NCBI GenBank assembly: GCA_022570795.1
Contig: JAKUDP010000011.1
Coordinates: forward strand, 124,001 to 188,000
DNA from: Sphaerulina vaccinii
Lineage: Eukaryota > Ascomycota > Dothideomycetes > Mycosphaerellales > Mycosphaerellaceae
Direction: 5' to 3'
Length of the DNA: 64,000 bases
The position numbers and the translations under genes are program-made. The notes under the pieces were generated by a model. The model searched no databases. It had not been told where the DNA came from and worked only from the letters and a program-made list of their open reading frames with translations. Numbering within the stretch: position 1 is the first letter of the stretch; every line of letters begins with the position of its first letter. This document shows, one piece after another, positions 54,701 through 64,000 of the stretch.

Positions 54701-55744
54701 AAATACTTCTAACAACTCGCAGGTTGCGATAGAAATAGTAGCAAAAGTTATAGAATAGCTATTTCTAGGCAATATACTAACCTTGCTACCTAAATAGAAT
54801 TACCTATAATACTCGATATAGGTAGATCTTACTCGGAAATAGGAGTATAAAGACGTAGAAGCTTCTTCTAGTATATAGATACTACTACTAGAGGAGCCCG
54901 AACATCCCTATAGTTCCTCTAAAAGAGTAAGAGCGCCTAAGATTAATATTAAGATAATCGATAATAAATTATAGTTTCCTTCGAAACGCCTATATATAAT
55001 AGACTACGGACTATATAGTAATAGTGCAGATAAACTAAAGTATAGGGAATACTCTACTACTATACTAGATATAGGACCTCTACTACTACCGTCTCTGCCG
55101 CCGCCGATAGATTAAGGGGTAGAACTTACTAGCTCTAAGCCGGTAAGGTATACTATAGACGATCTAATATATATTATATTAAGTAGATTAAGTACTAATA
55201 ATAATATAATACTACTTTTTATAACAAACTACGAAGCTTATACCCTTACTAATATAACTTAGCTTAGTACGCAATCTAACCTTATATAGCTTTCTAAGCT
55301 ATCCTATTATAGTATAACTACAACGCAGAGTCTGTAGCTTTATAGCATAGTAGCCTTAATAGTATTAATAACTATAATAAGCTATAAGCAAGATAGGCCG
55401 TTGCACTGCTACGATTTGCTACTAGAACTAAGGGGTTAGAAAGCTATAAAGAAATACAAACAAGCTATAGAATTTACTACCGTAGCGCACTTAGAATAGA
55501 ACAAACTTATAGAAATAAACACCTTTCTATAGGTAGATAAGTTAGAAGTACCTGCAAGTAAACGCAAGCTTCTACCTAGTTTGCTATTAACCTAGGTATT
55601 TAAATACAAATTTAATAAATAGTCTTATTATATACGAGACAAGGCACGACTATATATATATAGCAACCTTCAAGGTACTATATTCGACACTTATATAGCT
55701 ATAGTAATAGCGTATATATTCTGCTTCTACTATATATTAGCTAC

Positions 55745-56100
55745 TACTTTCGGAATAGAAATAGAATAATTTAACGTTATTAACGCGTTTCTTAATACCT
55801 TACTACCTTATACTATATATATAGGCGCCTAAGGGGTTCAGATAGAAGGGCAAAGTGTTATAGCTATTACAAGTACTCTACGGCCTTAAAGAAGCCCCTA
55901 TATTATAGTAGGCTAAGTTTACTATATTACTTTTAGAGTTTGGCCTATATCCGATACTAGACGTTCCGTGCCTATACTACGACAACAAGAGTATACTAGT
56001 CTTCTTCTATATAGATAATATTATTATAATCTACTATAAGAAGAACAAGGTATATATACAAGCCCTTAAACGACAGCTATTCGAACGTTACGATATACCT
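55745..56100 (+). pseudogene. Reverse transcriptase remnant of the copia element
   Basis: Pieces in shifting frames: FNVINAFLNTLLPYTIYI (copia D-V-x-N-A-F-L-N motif with Asp altered), VLYGLKEAPIL followed by two stops where Trp codons are expected, then CLYYDNKSILVFFYIDNIIIIYYKK around the Y-V-D-D box, here YIDN. Trp-to-stop changes (TGG to TAG) are what RIP produces. Not functional. Confidence 0.85.
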
Positions 56101-56559
56101 TTATAAGGTAAAGTAAAGTAGTTTCTTAGTATTAAGATCTATAGAGATAGAGCTAAGAAGCTTATATACTTCTCGCAATAGGAGTATATTAAGTATATAG
56201 TATAAAAGTTTAGTATTACTCTAGGCAACAAATAGACTAATATGCCTATACCTGCAAATATAGATTAGTCCGTACCTAAGGGCTACTATGCCGAGAAATA
56301 GCTAGTTTTTAACTACTAATAACGCGTTAGTTTAATTAACTAGTATACTATTAAAACAAGGCTAGACGTTACAAAAGTAGCCTCTATACTTAGTTGTTAC
56401 TTAGTTAATCTAACAAAAGCATACCTCTAAGCTATAAACTACTATATTTAATACTTCTTATAAACCAAGTAGTTATATTTAGTCTATAGTTACTTTAAGG
56501 CTTACTTACTATATATATATAGTAATAAGGTACCTCTATTATAATAAGGTAGCTTCCTT

Positions 56560-56760
56560 AGTACCTCCGATGCTAGCTTTGTAGATTATAGTAACTTCAA
56601 GAGCTCTAAGGGCTATATATTCTTCGTATTTAGTAGACTAATCTTATAGAAAGCTAGTAAGCAATTAACTATTATAAAAAGTACTACTAAGGCCGAGCTT
56701 ACTATACTATTATACGCTAGAAGCGAGCTTATTTAGTAGTAATTACTATTTAAACAACTA
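56560..56760 (+). pseudogene. RNase H remnant of the copia element
   Basis: Reads SDASFVDYSNFKSSKGYIF, then a stop for Trp before KASKQLTIIKSTTKAEL. These are the classic Ty1/copia RNase H blocks (S-D-A-D/S, W-x-S-K-Q, S-T-x-A-E). Located just before the 3' LTR, as expected. Confidence 0.85.
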
Positions 56761-57226
56761 TCTATTATATTCGATAATATACTAACTCTCTACTATAACA
56801 ACTAATAAACAATTCGATTAATAACTAAAGAAGGTATAGTTAATAGTAAGCTTCGATATATTAATATATACTAATACTAGCTATAATAAGAGGTATAGAA
56901 CAACGAGCTTAACGTCGAATATATACTAATACGAAACATACCTATAGACGGCCTTACTAAACTACTTACTATATAATAATAATAGTAGTTTATTATATAG
57001 CTAGGCCTTTAACTAATACTAATACCTAATATATAGGAAACAAGCGATACTCGCTTACTAAGCATATACTAAAACGAGTCTAAGAAACCCTTCTTAGTAG
57101 GAATCGATATAATAGTAGATAGTAAGGCAGCTACTAATAGTACCTAGGAATAATAGTATATATCTACTTTAGAAAGAAGGTCGATAGATAACTACTATAT
57201 ATAACGCTATACTAGCTAAAGAGGTA

Positions 57227-57449
57227 TATTGCGCAGATAGCCGAAAACACCGAATATAAGCTAAGAATATAGGAAACTAGCCCTCTAGGCTTATATAGAA
57301 ATTTCTTAGATCTTGGCAAGCAATTTAGTATATAGAACGCACTATAGATTGCTTAGAACTATTAGTTGTTAACTCCTACACGATCTGATCCATATATTCC
57401 AATATTCATGAAATTGCCAAGCAATTACGTAACCGACTGCCTCGCATCA
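57227..57449 (+). repeat. 3' LTR of the copia element
   Basis: 223 bp, starting TATTGCGCAG and ending CCTCGCATCA. The inner (left) half is RIP-mutated, while the outer half keeps words such as ATCTGATCCATA and GACTGCCTCGC that are mutated in the 5' LTR. A purine-rich AAAGAGG lies just before it. Confidence 0.92.
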
Positions 57450-57454
57450 GAAGG

Positions 57455-57711
57455 TCAGGAACGCGGCGGGACCGGCCTTCCCGTCCCGCAATGGCGGGGC
57501 CCATGTTTTGGGAAGCTGCGATGACTGTGATCGCCAGTGATACAGCAACAACAAAAAGCTGCTATGGACCCAACTTGCATACCATAACTTACTCGAATTC
57601 AGCCTAAAGAACCAATACTCATATCGCGTTCGACTAAGCCGAAACAAGTCTCTCTGCGATCCTCCGACGACCAGGGCAACTACGCCCACTTCAAAACTAC
57701 AATCACGCGAC
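57455..57711 (+). promoter_or_regulatory. Shortened native upstream region of the MetRS gene
   Basis: Only 257 bp separate the target duplication from the MetRS start. Normal GC content returns at once. The last ~60 bp are CA-rich, typical of a fungal leader (CACTTCAAAACTACAATCACG). No specific site identified. Confidence 0.5.
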
Positions 57712-59649
57712 ATGAGCACAACAGAGAAGAAGGTGATTCTGCCTGAGGAAGGAAAGCGAAATGTCTTGATCACTTCAGCTCTACCTTACGTCAATAATGT
57801 GCCTCACTTGGGCAACATTATTGGGTCAGTTCTGTCAGCAGATGTGTTCTCCCGCTACAGCAAGGCTCGTGGAAATCCGACTCTCTACATTTGCGGGACA
57901 GACGAATACGGCACTGCGACTGAGACGAAAGCGATCGAGGAGGGCGTCACGCCTCAGCAATTATGCGACAAGTACAACAAACTGCACAAGGAGGTCTATG
58001 ACTGGTTCGAGATCGAGTTCGACCACTTTGGCAGAACACCTACACAACAACAGACCGACATTGCTCAGGACATCTTCACGAAACTGAACAAGAACGGCTA
58101 TCTGAAAGAGCAGACGACACAACAGCCATATTGCACACAGCACAACTCCTTCTTGGCAGATCGATTCGTGGAAGGAGAGTGTCCGCTGTGTGGCTACAAC
58201 GATGCGAGAGGAGACCAATGTGATAAGTGTGGGCATCTGCTAGATCCGCTAGAGCTGAAGAACCCACGATGCAAGCTGGACGGAGCTACTCCTGAGGTGC
58301 GCGAGACGAGACATATCTACCTGGAGCTTGACAAGTTGCAGGAAAAGACGGCAGAGTGGAATAAGAAGAGCCAGGTGGATGGTGTGTGGAGTGATAATGG
58401 TATCAGCATTACCAATTCGTGGATCAAGGAAGGCCTGAAGCCTCGTGGAATCACCAGAGATCTGAAGTGGGGTACACCGGTGCCGCTCGAGGGATATGAT
58501 GACAAGGTCATGTACGTGTGGTTTGACGCCTGCATTGGGTACGTCTCAATCACAGCCAACTACACAGAGCACTGGGAGCAGTGGTGGAGAAATCCAGAGA
58601 ACGTGAAGCTGTATCAGTTCATGGGCAAGGACAACGTGCCATTCCACACAGTCGTCTTCCCTTCATCGCAGCTGGGTACCGGAGACAAGTGGACTATGCT
58701 GAACACTCTATCGACTACCGAGTACCTCAACTACGAGCACGGCAAATTCAGCAAGTCGAGAAACATCGGTGTCTTCGGTAACAGCGCAAAGCAGACCGGC
58801 GTCTCGCCTGACGTCTGGAGATACTTCCTTCTGCTCCGACGTCCAGAGACATCTGATACCGAGTTCGAGTGGGATGGCTTCATTGCAGCCAATAACAACG
58901 AGCTCGTGGCCAACTTTGGAAACTTCGTCAACCGTGTCCTCAAGTTCGTCAACTCGGCCAATTACGACAGTGTCATCCCTGCGTGGCCTAAAGACGACCT
59001 GTCCGAAGACGTCTCTGCTGGTCTGAAGAAGCACTTGGCAGACACGAACGACAAGCTCAAGCAATACATCAAGGAGATGGATGCTGTCCACCTCAAGGGA
59101 GCTCTGATTGTCGCCCGTGAGATCGCCTCTCTTGGTAACCTTCTTCTCCAATCGAATAAGATCGACAACGCCCTGTTCACAAACGAACGCGCTCGTTGCG
59201 ACGCAGTGGTCAACATCGCTGTCCAGCACATCCATCTTCTGGCCTCGGTCATCGCACCTTACCTGCCTCTTACAACGAAAGCCATCCTCGCTCAGCTGCA
59301 GGCAGACCTGCTCATCATTCCAGATGACTGGAAAGCAGAGAGCATTTCCGCAGGTCACAAGATCGGCAAGGCCGCTCACCTCTTCAAGAACATCAAGCCC
59401 GAGCAAGCACAGATCTGGAAAGAGATGTTCGGTGGTGACGAGCTCAAGAAGGCTAAGGAAGAAGAAGCTAAGAAGAAGGCCGCCCGCAAGGCAGACAAGG
59501 ACAGGAAGAAGGCCAAGAAGGCTGCAGAACGAGCGGCAAATGCCGATGGCGTAGGTGAAGGCGTTGAGGCTAGCGCGAAGGAAGTGAATGCTGAGACGGT
59601 AGATGCGGTCACAGATGGTGTGAAGCAGGTCACTTTGCCTACTTCGTAG
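57712..59649 (+). CDS. MES1: Cytosolic methionyl-tRNA synthetase
   Basis: A single-exon frame of 645 residues. Class I signatures: the HIGH-type PHLGN at 31-35 and the KMSKS-type KFSKS at 345-349. A zinc-binding insert shows CPLC (157-160) and CDKC (170-173). YVWFDACIGYVS and the anticodon-binding helical domain follow, then a Lys/Ala/Glu-rich tail (~555-620) probably binding RNA or partners. It lacks the long N-terminal GST-like part of yeast Mes1 and starts directly near the catalytic domain; the upstream frame is not open. Charges tRNA-Met, including initiator, in the cytosol; essential. Strong codon bias fits high expression. The gene is intact although a dead retroelement lies 257 bp upstream. 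Confidence 0.95.
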   Translation: MSTTEKKVILPEEGKRNVLITSALPYVNNVPHLGNIIGSVLSADVFSRYSKARGNPTLYICGTDEYGTATETKAIEEGVTPQQLCDKYNKLHKEVYDWFEIEFDHFGRTPTQQQTDIAQDIFTKLNKNGYLKEQTTQQPYCTQHNSFLADRFVEGECPLCGYNDARGDQCDKCGHLLDPLELKNPRCKLDGATPEVRETRHIYLELDKLQEKTAEWNKKSQVDGVWSDNGISITNSWIKEGLKPRGITRDLKWGTPVPLEGYDDKVMYVWFDACIGYVSITANYTEHWEQWWRNPENVKLYQFMGKDNVPFHTVVFPSSQLGTGDKWTMLNTLSTTEYLNYEHGKFSKSRNIGVFGNSAKQTGVSPDVWRYFLLLRRPETSDTEFEWDGFIAANNNELVANFGNFVNRVLKFVNSANYDSVIPAWPKDDLSEDVSAGLKKHLADTNDKLKQYIKEMDAVHLKGALIVAREIASLGNLLLQSNKIDNALFTNERARCDAVVNIAVQHIHLLASVIAPYLPLTTKAILAQLQADLLIIPDDWKAESISAGHKIGKAAHLFKNIKPEQAQIWKEMFGGDELKKAKEEEAKKKAARKADKDRKKAKKAAERAANADGVGEGVEASAKEVNAETVDAVTDGVKQVTLPTS

Positions 59650-60205
59650 GTATCTTTCTCTGACGACAGTGGAAGACCACAGCGTCGAATGCGCGGACAG
59701 TGCACTGAGAAATTGTGGAAGCGAATGGAGATACTTGCTGAGATTATGCCAGCGAGACGCTGAAAGCAGATATGTAGCAGTAGCCTTTCTCCATAGTGGC
59801 AATGAAGACCATGCCACTTCATATACTTTCACGGTGCTGTCATCCTATATCGAGACAGCAGAGAAACCTTCTTCAAGTGGCCGTATGCGTCGTGATATTC
59901 ATCTATCTCTTCAGCAGATATAGGTTGAAACGAACATGGTGTATAGCGAGTATCAGTCAGCAGCCGTTTTTGCTTGGCTGAGTCGCGTCACCGTCCTCGA
60001 TCTTCCTCGTCCTGACTTCTCTCATCAGACATCATCAACACATCGCAAGAGCATAGCACTAGCATCGAAAACACGCATGGTACATATATGCACAGCACCA
60101 CTGTTCCCGATATACACGTGTCTGAGCCTTCCCGGAAGCATGGACGGTTCTCTAATCTGGACCTCTTCGCTCTATCGATCGATGTAACCACGCCGAGCGA
60201 TATCA
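59650..60205. other. Intergenic between convergent genes
   Basis: 556 bp between the stops of MetRS and the aminotransferase. Frames of at most ~84 codons, no motif. Nothing recognised. Confidence 0.4.
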
Positions 60206-61709
60206 TCATGCTGCAGCCTTGACGATATCTAGCACGGTGACTTCCGGCACTTTGCGTAGCATATCCTTCCGGTCATTCTCAACATGACTCGCGTTGGGCG
60301 AGGACACTGATGCCGGTGTCGCGACGACTTCTTGCCGGGACTCGGAAGGCACCAATGCTCCATCGACAACTTCCGCGAACGCGCGGTCCATAAGTGATAG
60401 ACCAAGGCTCATGTCATCGTCACTGATGGTCAGCGGGGGTGCTATCCTGAACAATCGCCCAAACGTGGTCAAGTTCGACGACAGACCAAGCTCAAACATT
60501 TTGGCCGCCAGCTTGCCAGCAAGGGCTGGATCCGGTGGCTTGCTGTCCCGGTCTGCCACGATCTCAATGCCAGCAAGCAGGCCTTTGCCACGGATATCAC
60601 CAATGCATCCATAGCGGGATTTCAATTGCTTCAAGCTTGCATGAAATCGTGTGCCGAGAGCAGCGGCCCTTGACACAAGTCGATCCCTCAAGACCACGTC
60701 GATGACTTTGCATCCAATAGCTGCTGTAAACTTATCATTCACATGTGTTGTACAGAACAAGAAACCTCGTTCTTCGCACTTGACGGCTATCTCATTGCTC
60801 GTCATCACAGCGCTCAGCGGGAAGCCGCCGCCGAGATTCTTACTCAGGACGAGGATATCAGGCACTATGTCCTGTTCCTCGAACGTAAACATGCTGCCAC
60901 ATCTTCCCAGACTAGTTTGCGCTTCGTCCACGATCAACAGCATGTTTCTTGTGCGGCAGTGCTGGAGCATTGCTCGCAAGTATCCTTTCGGCAGGACGAG
61001 CATTCCCCCAGATGACAGGACCGGCTCGATTACGACGGCACACAGTGAACCACAAGAGCTTTGGTCAACCAAACTCCAGCCATAGTCAAGCTCCGCCAGC
61101 CAGTCATGATCGCCGTTCTCCTTGCTGAATATAGAGCGATAAGCATTCGGCGCTGGCAGGAGGAAGTTGCCAGGAATCTACAGCTCATAAGCGATTGCCC
61201 CGAGACGTGTCCATCCCATAACTTACAGTCGGTCCATATCCTACACGTCCTTCATGGTACTGCGCACCAAGAGCGGCTCCAGTCATACCATGCCAGCTGG
61301 AGGTCAGGGCGACTACTTCGTATTTTCCGGTGTACAGTTTCGCCAGTCTGAGTGCGGCCTCTACGCTCTCGCTTCCAGTGTTTAGGAACATCGACCTATC
61401 GAGGCCTGAGGGAGTGATGTTCCTCAATTTCTCCGCGAGGTCGAGCACTGGTGGGCTCACCATACAGCTCAATAGGTGATCCAGCCGCTTCGCAGCCCCA
61501 GCGATAGCGTCGACCAGATCCGGATGACCATGTCCTAGAAGGCAGCACATCTGGGAGCCTGTCCAATCGAGCAGCCTTTGACCTTTCGATGTGTAAAGAT
61601 AGCTGCCACTGGCCTTGACAATGGTCGCATCTAAGAACTTTGGGCCAAAGTTGAGCAGGCTTTCCGAGGCCATTATGGGCTTTTGCTTGAGACTTTCACA
61701 TGCTGGCAC
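60206..61709 (-). CDS. Class III PLP-dependent aminotransferase, dialkylglycine-decarboxylase-like
   Basis: Two exons (61227-61709, 60206-61177) with a 49 bp intron in phase 0 give 484 residues, or 472 from the second Met (61673), which suits relatives better. Fold-type I landmarks: GSESVEAALRLAK, SWHGMTGAALGAQYHEGR, cofactor Asp245 in LLIVDEAQTSLGR and the PLP lysine Lys274 in LSKNLGGGFPLSA (first-Met numbering). GHGHPDLVDAI and VSPPVLDLAEKL fit fungal 2,2-dialkylglycine decarboxylase-like enzymes. A ~60-residue C-terminal extension (VPSESRQEVVATPASVSS...) is unusual. Such enzymes decarboxylate and transaminate dialkyl amino acids; the real substrate is unknown. Confidence 0.88.
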
Positions 61710-62220
61710 ACTGCGACTCCTTCCTTATCTACAAGTCGCACACGATATGGTGTAAACATAAGGCTGCCAAGACCAGTTGCCTTGTGGCTCGCATGCTGCA
61801 GAGGGGCGTATCGGTGAATGCCGTTCGCCACGCAAGCATCTGCACAAACAAGTCGAGCTGCAGCATGTTCATGCAAGCTATAAAAGATGTCGGCGCCCAT
61901 CGTTCGAATCATAGCATGCAAGCAGCTATGTTGAGAAATGCACATCTCGGTTACAATACCTTATCTGCAATGTGGCTCCTGCCAGCACATGAAACCTCTC
62001 GCGCACAGCCTTGTCTACGAACAGGTGCCATACGCCACACAAGGCTCGGTTCGCCTTCATCATGCAAGGCTTACATTTAAAACTGCACAGCGTTTCTCAC
62101 TTTCTGAAAGCGACAACGGAAGTCTCGCAAACCTTTGAGCTGAGTTTGCATGCAACGATAACACAGTTTTGAGTATCGCGCCGAACGCAATCGCCTAGTC
62201 TGCAAACAAGCTTCGATACG
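61710..62220. promoter_or_regulatory. Divergent promoter region, aminotransferase / unknown large gene
   Basis: 511 bp between the facing-away start codons at 61709 and 62221. No specific site could be recognised; small frames here look spurious. Confidence 0.35.
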
Positions 62221-64000
62221 ATGTCAATCACACATGGCGGGCAAGCCTTTCGGCTACTTCCTGCAAGTGCCGTTCCCGATGGTCCGCAATGGCAAATGGA
62301 CATCCCCGGACTTACAAACCTGCTACTCAGTGCTGGCGCGCATGGTTTGAAGCAACTAGCACTCGCTGGCGTAGATCCACACACGATTGGGTGTCTGCTC
62401 ATGATCGGGGAGCTGACTCCAGCCTCGGCGGAATACCGGAACCGCTTGAATGTCGTACGGCGACAGCAACGTGCATCGAAACTATGGCTCTTCAAGGCGA
62501 TAGAGATTGGAGCTGCCACAAACTTCCTCGCTGATGAGTTGCTCAAGCGAAGAGCAGGCGAGAATGTGCTTGCACTTCTCTCAGCCGTGATGCCAATCCT
62601 GTCCGAGAACAACTACACAGACACAATCTCGATGCTTTTTTCTCTCAACAACATAGCTGCCGATAGTACTCCTGGTGTTGGGCAACTGCAACGTCTTCGA
62701 GCTGCCCTGATGCCTTTCACGAACGCACTCGAGGTCAAAAACAAAGTATTACAATATCACATGCTTTTCCGACAGCACTGCGCTGGGCACTCAGATCCAA
62801 ATATCGGAGTGCCGGACCCCTCGAGCATTGCACAGCTGGTACTTACATTTTGCAAGATGGTGGTCAGCGTCGAGCCCTTCCGACTTATCTATCGTGGACT
62901 GCCTGGAGCCGCATGGGCTGCAGCGTACTCTTGGGATATTCTAGGGCTAGAGACTTGCCTCATGATACGATCAGCAGCCGGCGACATGCCAATTCCAATC
63001 AGTTCCAACTACGAGAGCGCAAAGGTCGTTTTCTACCTGGGAGATGGCATCGAAGCAGGGGTTGAATTGTGGCGCGAAGGCGAGAAAGAAAGCGTGATCA
63101 ATACAGCTTGCGTGGAGCCAGATGGCCTACAATGGACTGTTGACTGCGATGTGGTCAACTATCTCACAGGCCACCACCCTTGTCTAGCCGACACTCTGCT
63201 GCAACATAAGCTTTCCGAGTTCACTGCGGCGAAGACCCTTGACTGTGTCGCACAGCTTTCACATGACTTGTCATACACGGTCAATCGCGTTCGCAATGCG
63301 CCTGCAGTCACACTGCCGCATGGTCTCATGACATACCAACGATCGGTTCTCGCGTCAGCTCAGAAACGAGCGTTGCACATTCTGCGCGCATTAGGATTCT
63401 CCACCCCCGACTTTGAGAACTTTCTGACCGCCGACGATGGTTCCACCATTGGACTGACCCACGATGCAAGTAGTCGCCGGGCTTCTCGATCATCCGTCTC
63501 ATCTCCGTCGCGTAAACAGTCTCAGATCATGGAGCAGATCGAGAATGCCAACCAGACCTCTAATTACTGGGAACACGCAGCTCTGCACACTGGATCTGCT
63601 TGGTGGTCTCCACAGCTTGAACTTGGTCTTGAACGCTTCATAGACGCTTGGGAATCGGCTGATGGAAACGTCACAGAGCAGTGGCTTGACGTGAGCGCTC
63701 TTATAAGAACAGTCAAAAATGCTGTTCTGTTCGCATCATATTTGGCCTTCACCAATTGGCATGTATCCCTACGCAAGATGTCTGTACGGTTTTTCTCGGG
63801 CGACGTGCAATCTGATGGCGGAACCAACGGGAACATCAACTCCAACAATAATATGAGGAAAATTCAGATGTTCTGCACAGCGCAAACATCACCGGAGCCA
63901 CTGTTTTGGTCTTTCGGCCAGGAGCTGAATGGATTGGTACTTTTGCGACACATACCTCTATCACTTGGCCTTCGGGACATGGATGGGATTCTTATCACAT
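62221..64000 (+). CDS. Large fungal hypothetical protein (5' part, runs off the window)
   Basis: A frame starting at ATG 62221 (MSITHGGQAFRLLPASAV) stays open for 593 codons to the window end, with no intron needed. It is soluble, with mixed alpha/beta segments: an N-terminal helical part (LLLSAGAHGLKQLAL, NFLADELLKRR), a middle part with GAAWAAAYSWDILGLETC and SSNYESAKVVFYLGDG, a Ser/Arg-rich linker around residues 420-440 (SSRRASRSSVSSPSRKQ), then another structured part. No signal peptide, membrane helix or catalytic motif I can name. It resembles lineage-restricted hypothetical proteins of plant-associated Dothideomycetes. Function unknown; the length and unbroken frame make it a solid gene. 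Confidence 0.75.
   Translation, partial: MSITHGGQAFRLLPASAVPDGPQWQMDIPGLTNLLLSAGAHGLKQLALAGVDPHTIGCLLMIGELTPASAEYRNRLNVVRRQQRASKLWLFKAIEIGAATNFLADELLKRRAGENVLALLSAVMPILSENNYTDTISMLFSLNNIAADSTPGVGQLQRLRAALMPFTNALEVKNKVLQYHMLFRQHCAGHSDPNIGVPDPSSIAQLVLTFCKMVVSVEPFRLIYRGLPGAAWAAAYSWDILGLETCLMIRSAAGDMPIPISSNYESAKVVFYLGDGIEAGVELWREGEKESVINTACVEPDGLQWTVDCDVVNYLTGHHPCLADTLLQHKLSEFTAAKTLDCVAQLSHDLSYTVNRVRNAPAVTLPHGLMTYQRSVLASAQKRALHILRALGFSTPDFENFLTADDGSTIGLTHDASSRRASRSSVSSPSRKQSQIMEQIENANQTSNYWEHAALHTGSAWWSPQLELGLERFIDAWESADGNVTEQWLDVSALIRTVKNAVLFASYLAFTNWHVSLRKMSVRFFSGDVQSDGGTNGNINSNNNMRKIQMFCTAQTSPEPLFWSFGQELNGLVLLRHIPLSLGLRDMDGILIT

Larger units (their letters stand above)
51485..57454 (+). mobile_element. 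Full-length Ty1/copia-type LTR retrotransposon, inactivated by RIP
   Basis: The element proper runs 51490-57449 (5960 bp), flanked by the perfect 5 bp target duplication GAAGG (51485-51489 and 57450-57454). Two ~224 bp LTRs bound it. The interior is extremely A/T-rich and full of TA; no long frame survives. Recognisable protein traces in the plus direction: a gag-like stretch (52060-52930), a protease/pre-integrase trace (YILGFYINIVAYYIL, LLYRRD; 53190-53310), a reverse transcriptase trace with YGLKEAP and the catalytic box as FFYIDN, and a terminal RNase H trace (SDASFVDYSN..KSSKGY). This order with RT last before RNase H fits Ty1/copia. C-to-T and G-to-A changes dominate, as in RIP. Confidence 0.92.

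Noticed and set aside
58708..59832. 374-codon minus-strand frame
   Set aside because: Lies antisense to the MetRS gene; a shadow caused by the strong codon bias of that gene.
1..64000. CRISPR array, rRNA, prophage or secondary-metabolite backbone gene
   Set aside because: None seen. No regular spaced repeats, no PKS/NRPS/terpene synthase signatures; the CmcJ/AsaB-like and wax-synthase-like genes are not next to a backbone enzyme here.

Overview
The window looks like nuclear DNA of a filamentous ascomycete, most likely a Dothideomycete, though the species cannot be told. The signs are genes cut by 47-91 bp introns with GT..AG ends and CTGAC/CTAAC-type branch sites, typical Pezizomycotina families (CFEM-Pth11-type receptor, F-box and BTB proteins, MFS transporters of the anion:cation symporter family, GH3, tyrosinase), and one retrotransposon heavily mutated by C-to-T/G-to-A changes as expected from repeat-induced point mutation (RIP). 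I see no tRNA, rRNA, CRISPR array or bacterial-type operon.

Layout. 1-3.8 kb: tail of a Ser-rich protein, a wax-synthase-like acyltransferase, and a broken F-box gene. 3.8-8.1 kb: gene-poor, with one broken gene for a charged helical protein. 8.1-18.7 kb: dense and mostly intact: aldo-keto reductase, CmcJ/AsaB-like oxidoreductase, a pantothenate-transporter-like MFS gene with an in-frame stop, proline iminopeptidase, short-chain dehydrogenase, secreted GH3 enzyme, CFEM-GPCR. 18.7-31.8 kb: gene-poor, holding small hypothetical genes, a ~178 bp tandem repeat, fragments of a Mei2-type RNA-binding gene and a frameshifted BTB gene. 31.8-49.6 kb: Apa2-like phosphorylase, a divergent MFS permease / 5-oxoprolinase pair, a divergent metalloreductase / Ctr copper transporter pair followed by a tyrosinase, then a C2H2 zinc-finger plus ankyrin locus. 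49.7-51.1 kb: a tandem pair of small membrane-protein genes that share intron position and promoter sequence. 51485-57454: a full-length Ty1/copia element with both LTRs and a 5 bp target duplication, dead by RIP. 57.7-64 kb: cytosolic methionyl-tRNA synthetase, a dialkylglycine-decarboxylase-like class III aminotransferase, and a large unknown gene running off the end.

Working together: the metalloreductase, the Ctr transporter and the copper enzyme tyrosinase are consecutive (40.1-45.7 kb) and make a plausible copper supply-and-use group. The 5-oxoprolinase shares a 421 bp promoter region with a permease and may use what that permease imports. The MetRS promoter lies directly against the dead retroelement. 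Several genes carry one or two disabling lesions; where a substitution can be inferred it is C-to-T on the coding strand, which suggests mild RIP or ordinary decay, although the single-base indels could also be assembly errors. Exon borders were deduced by eye from splice signals, reading phase and family alignment from memory; no database search was run.
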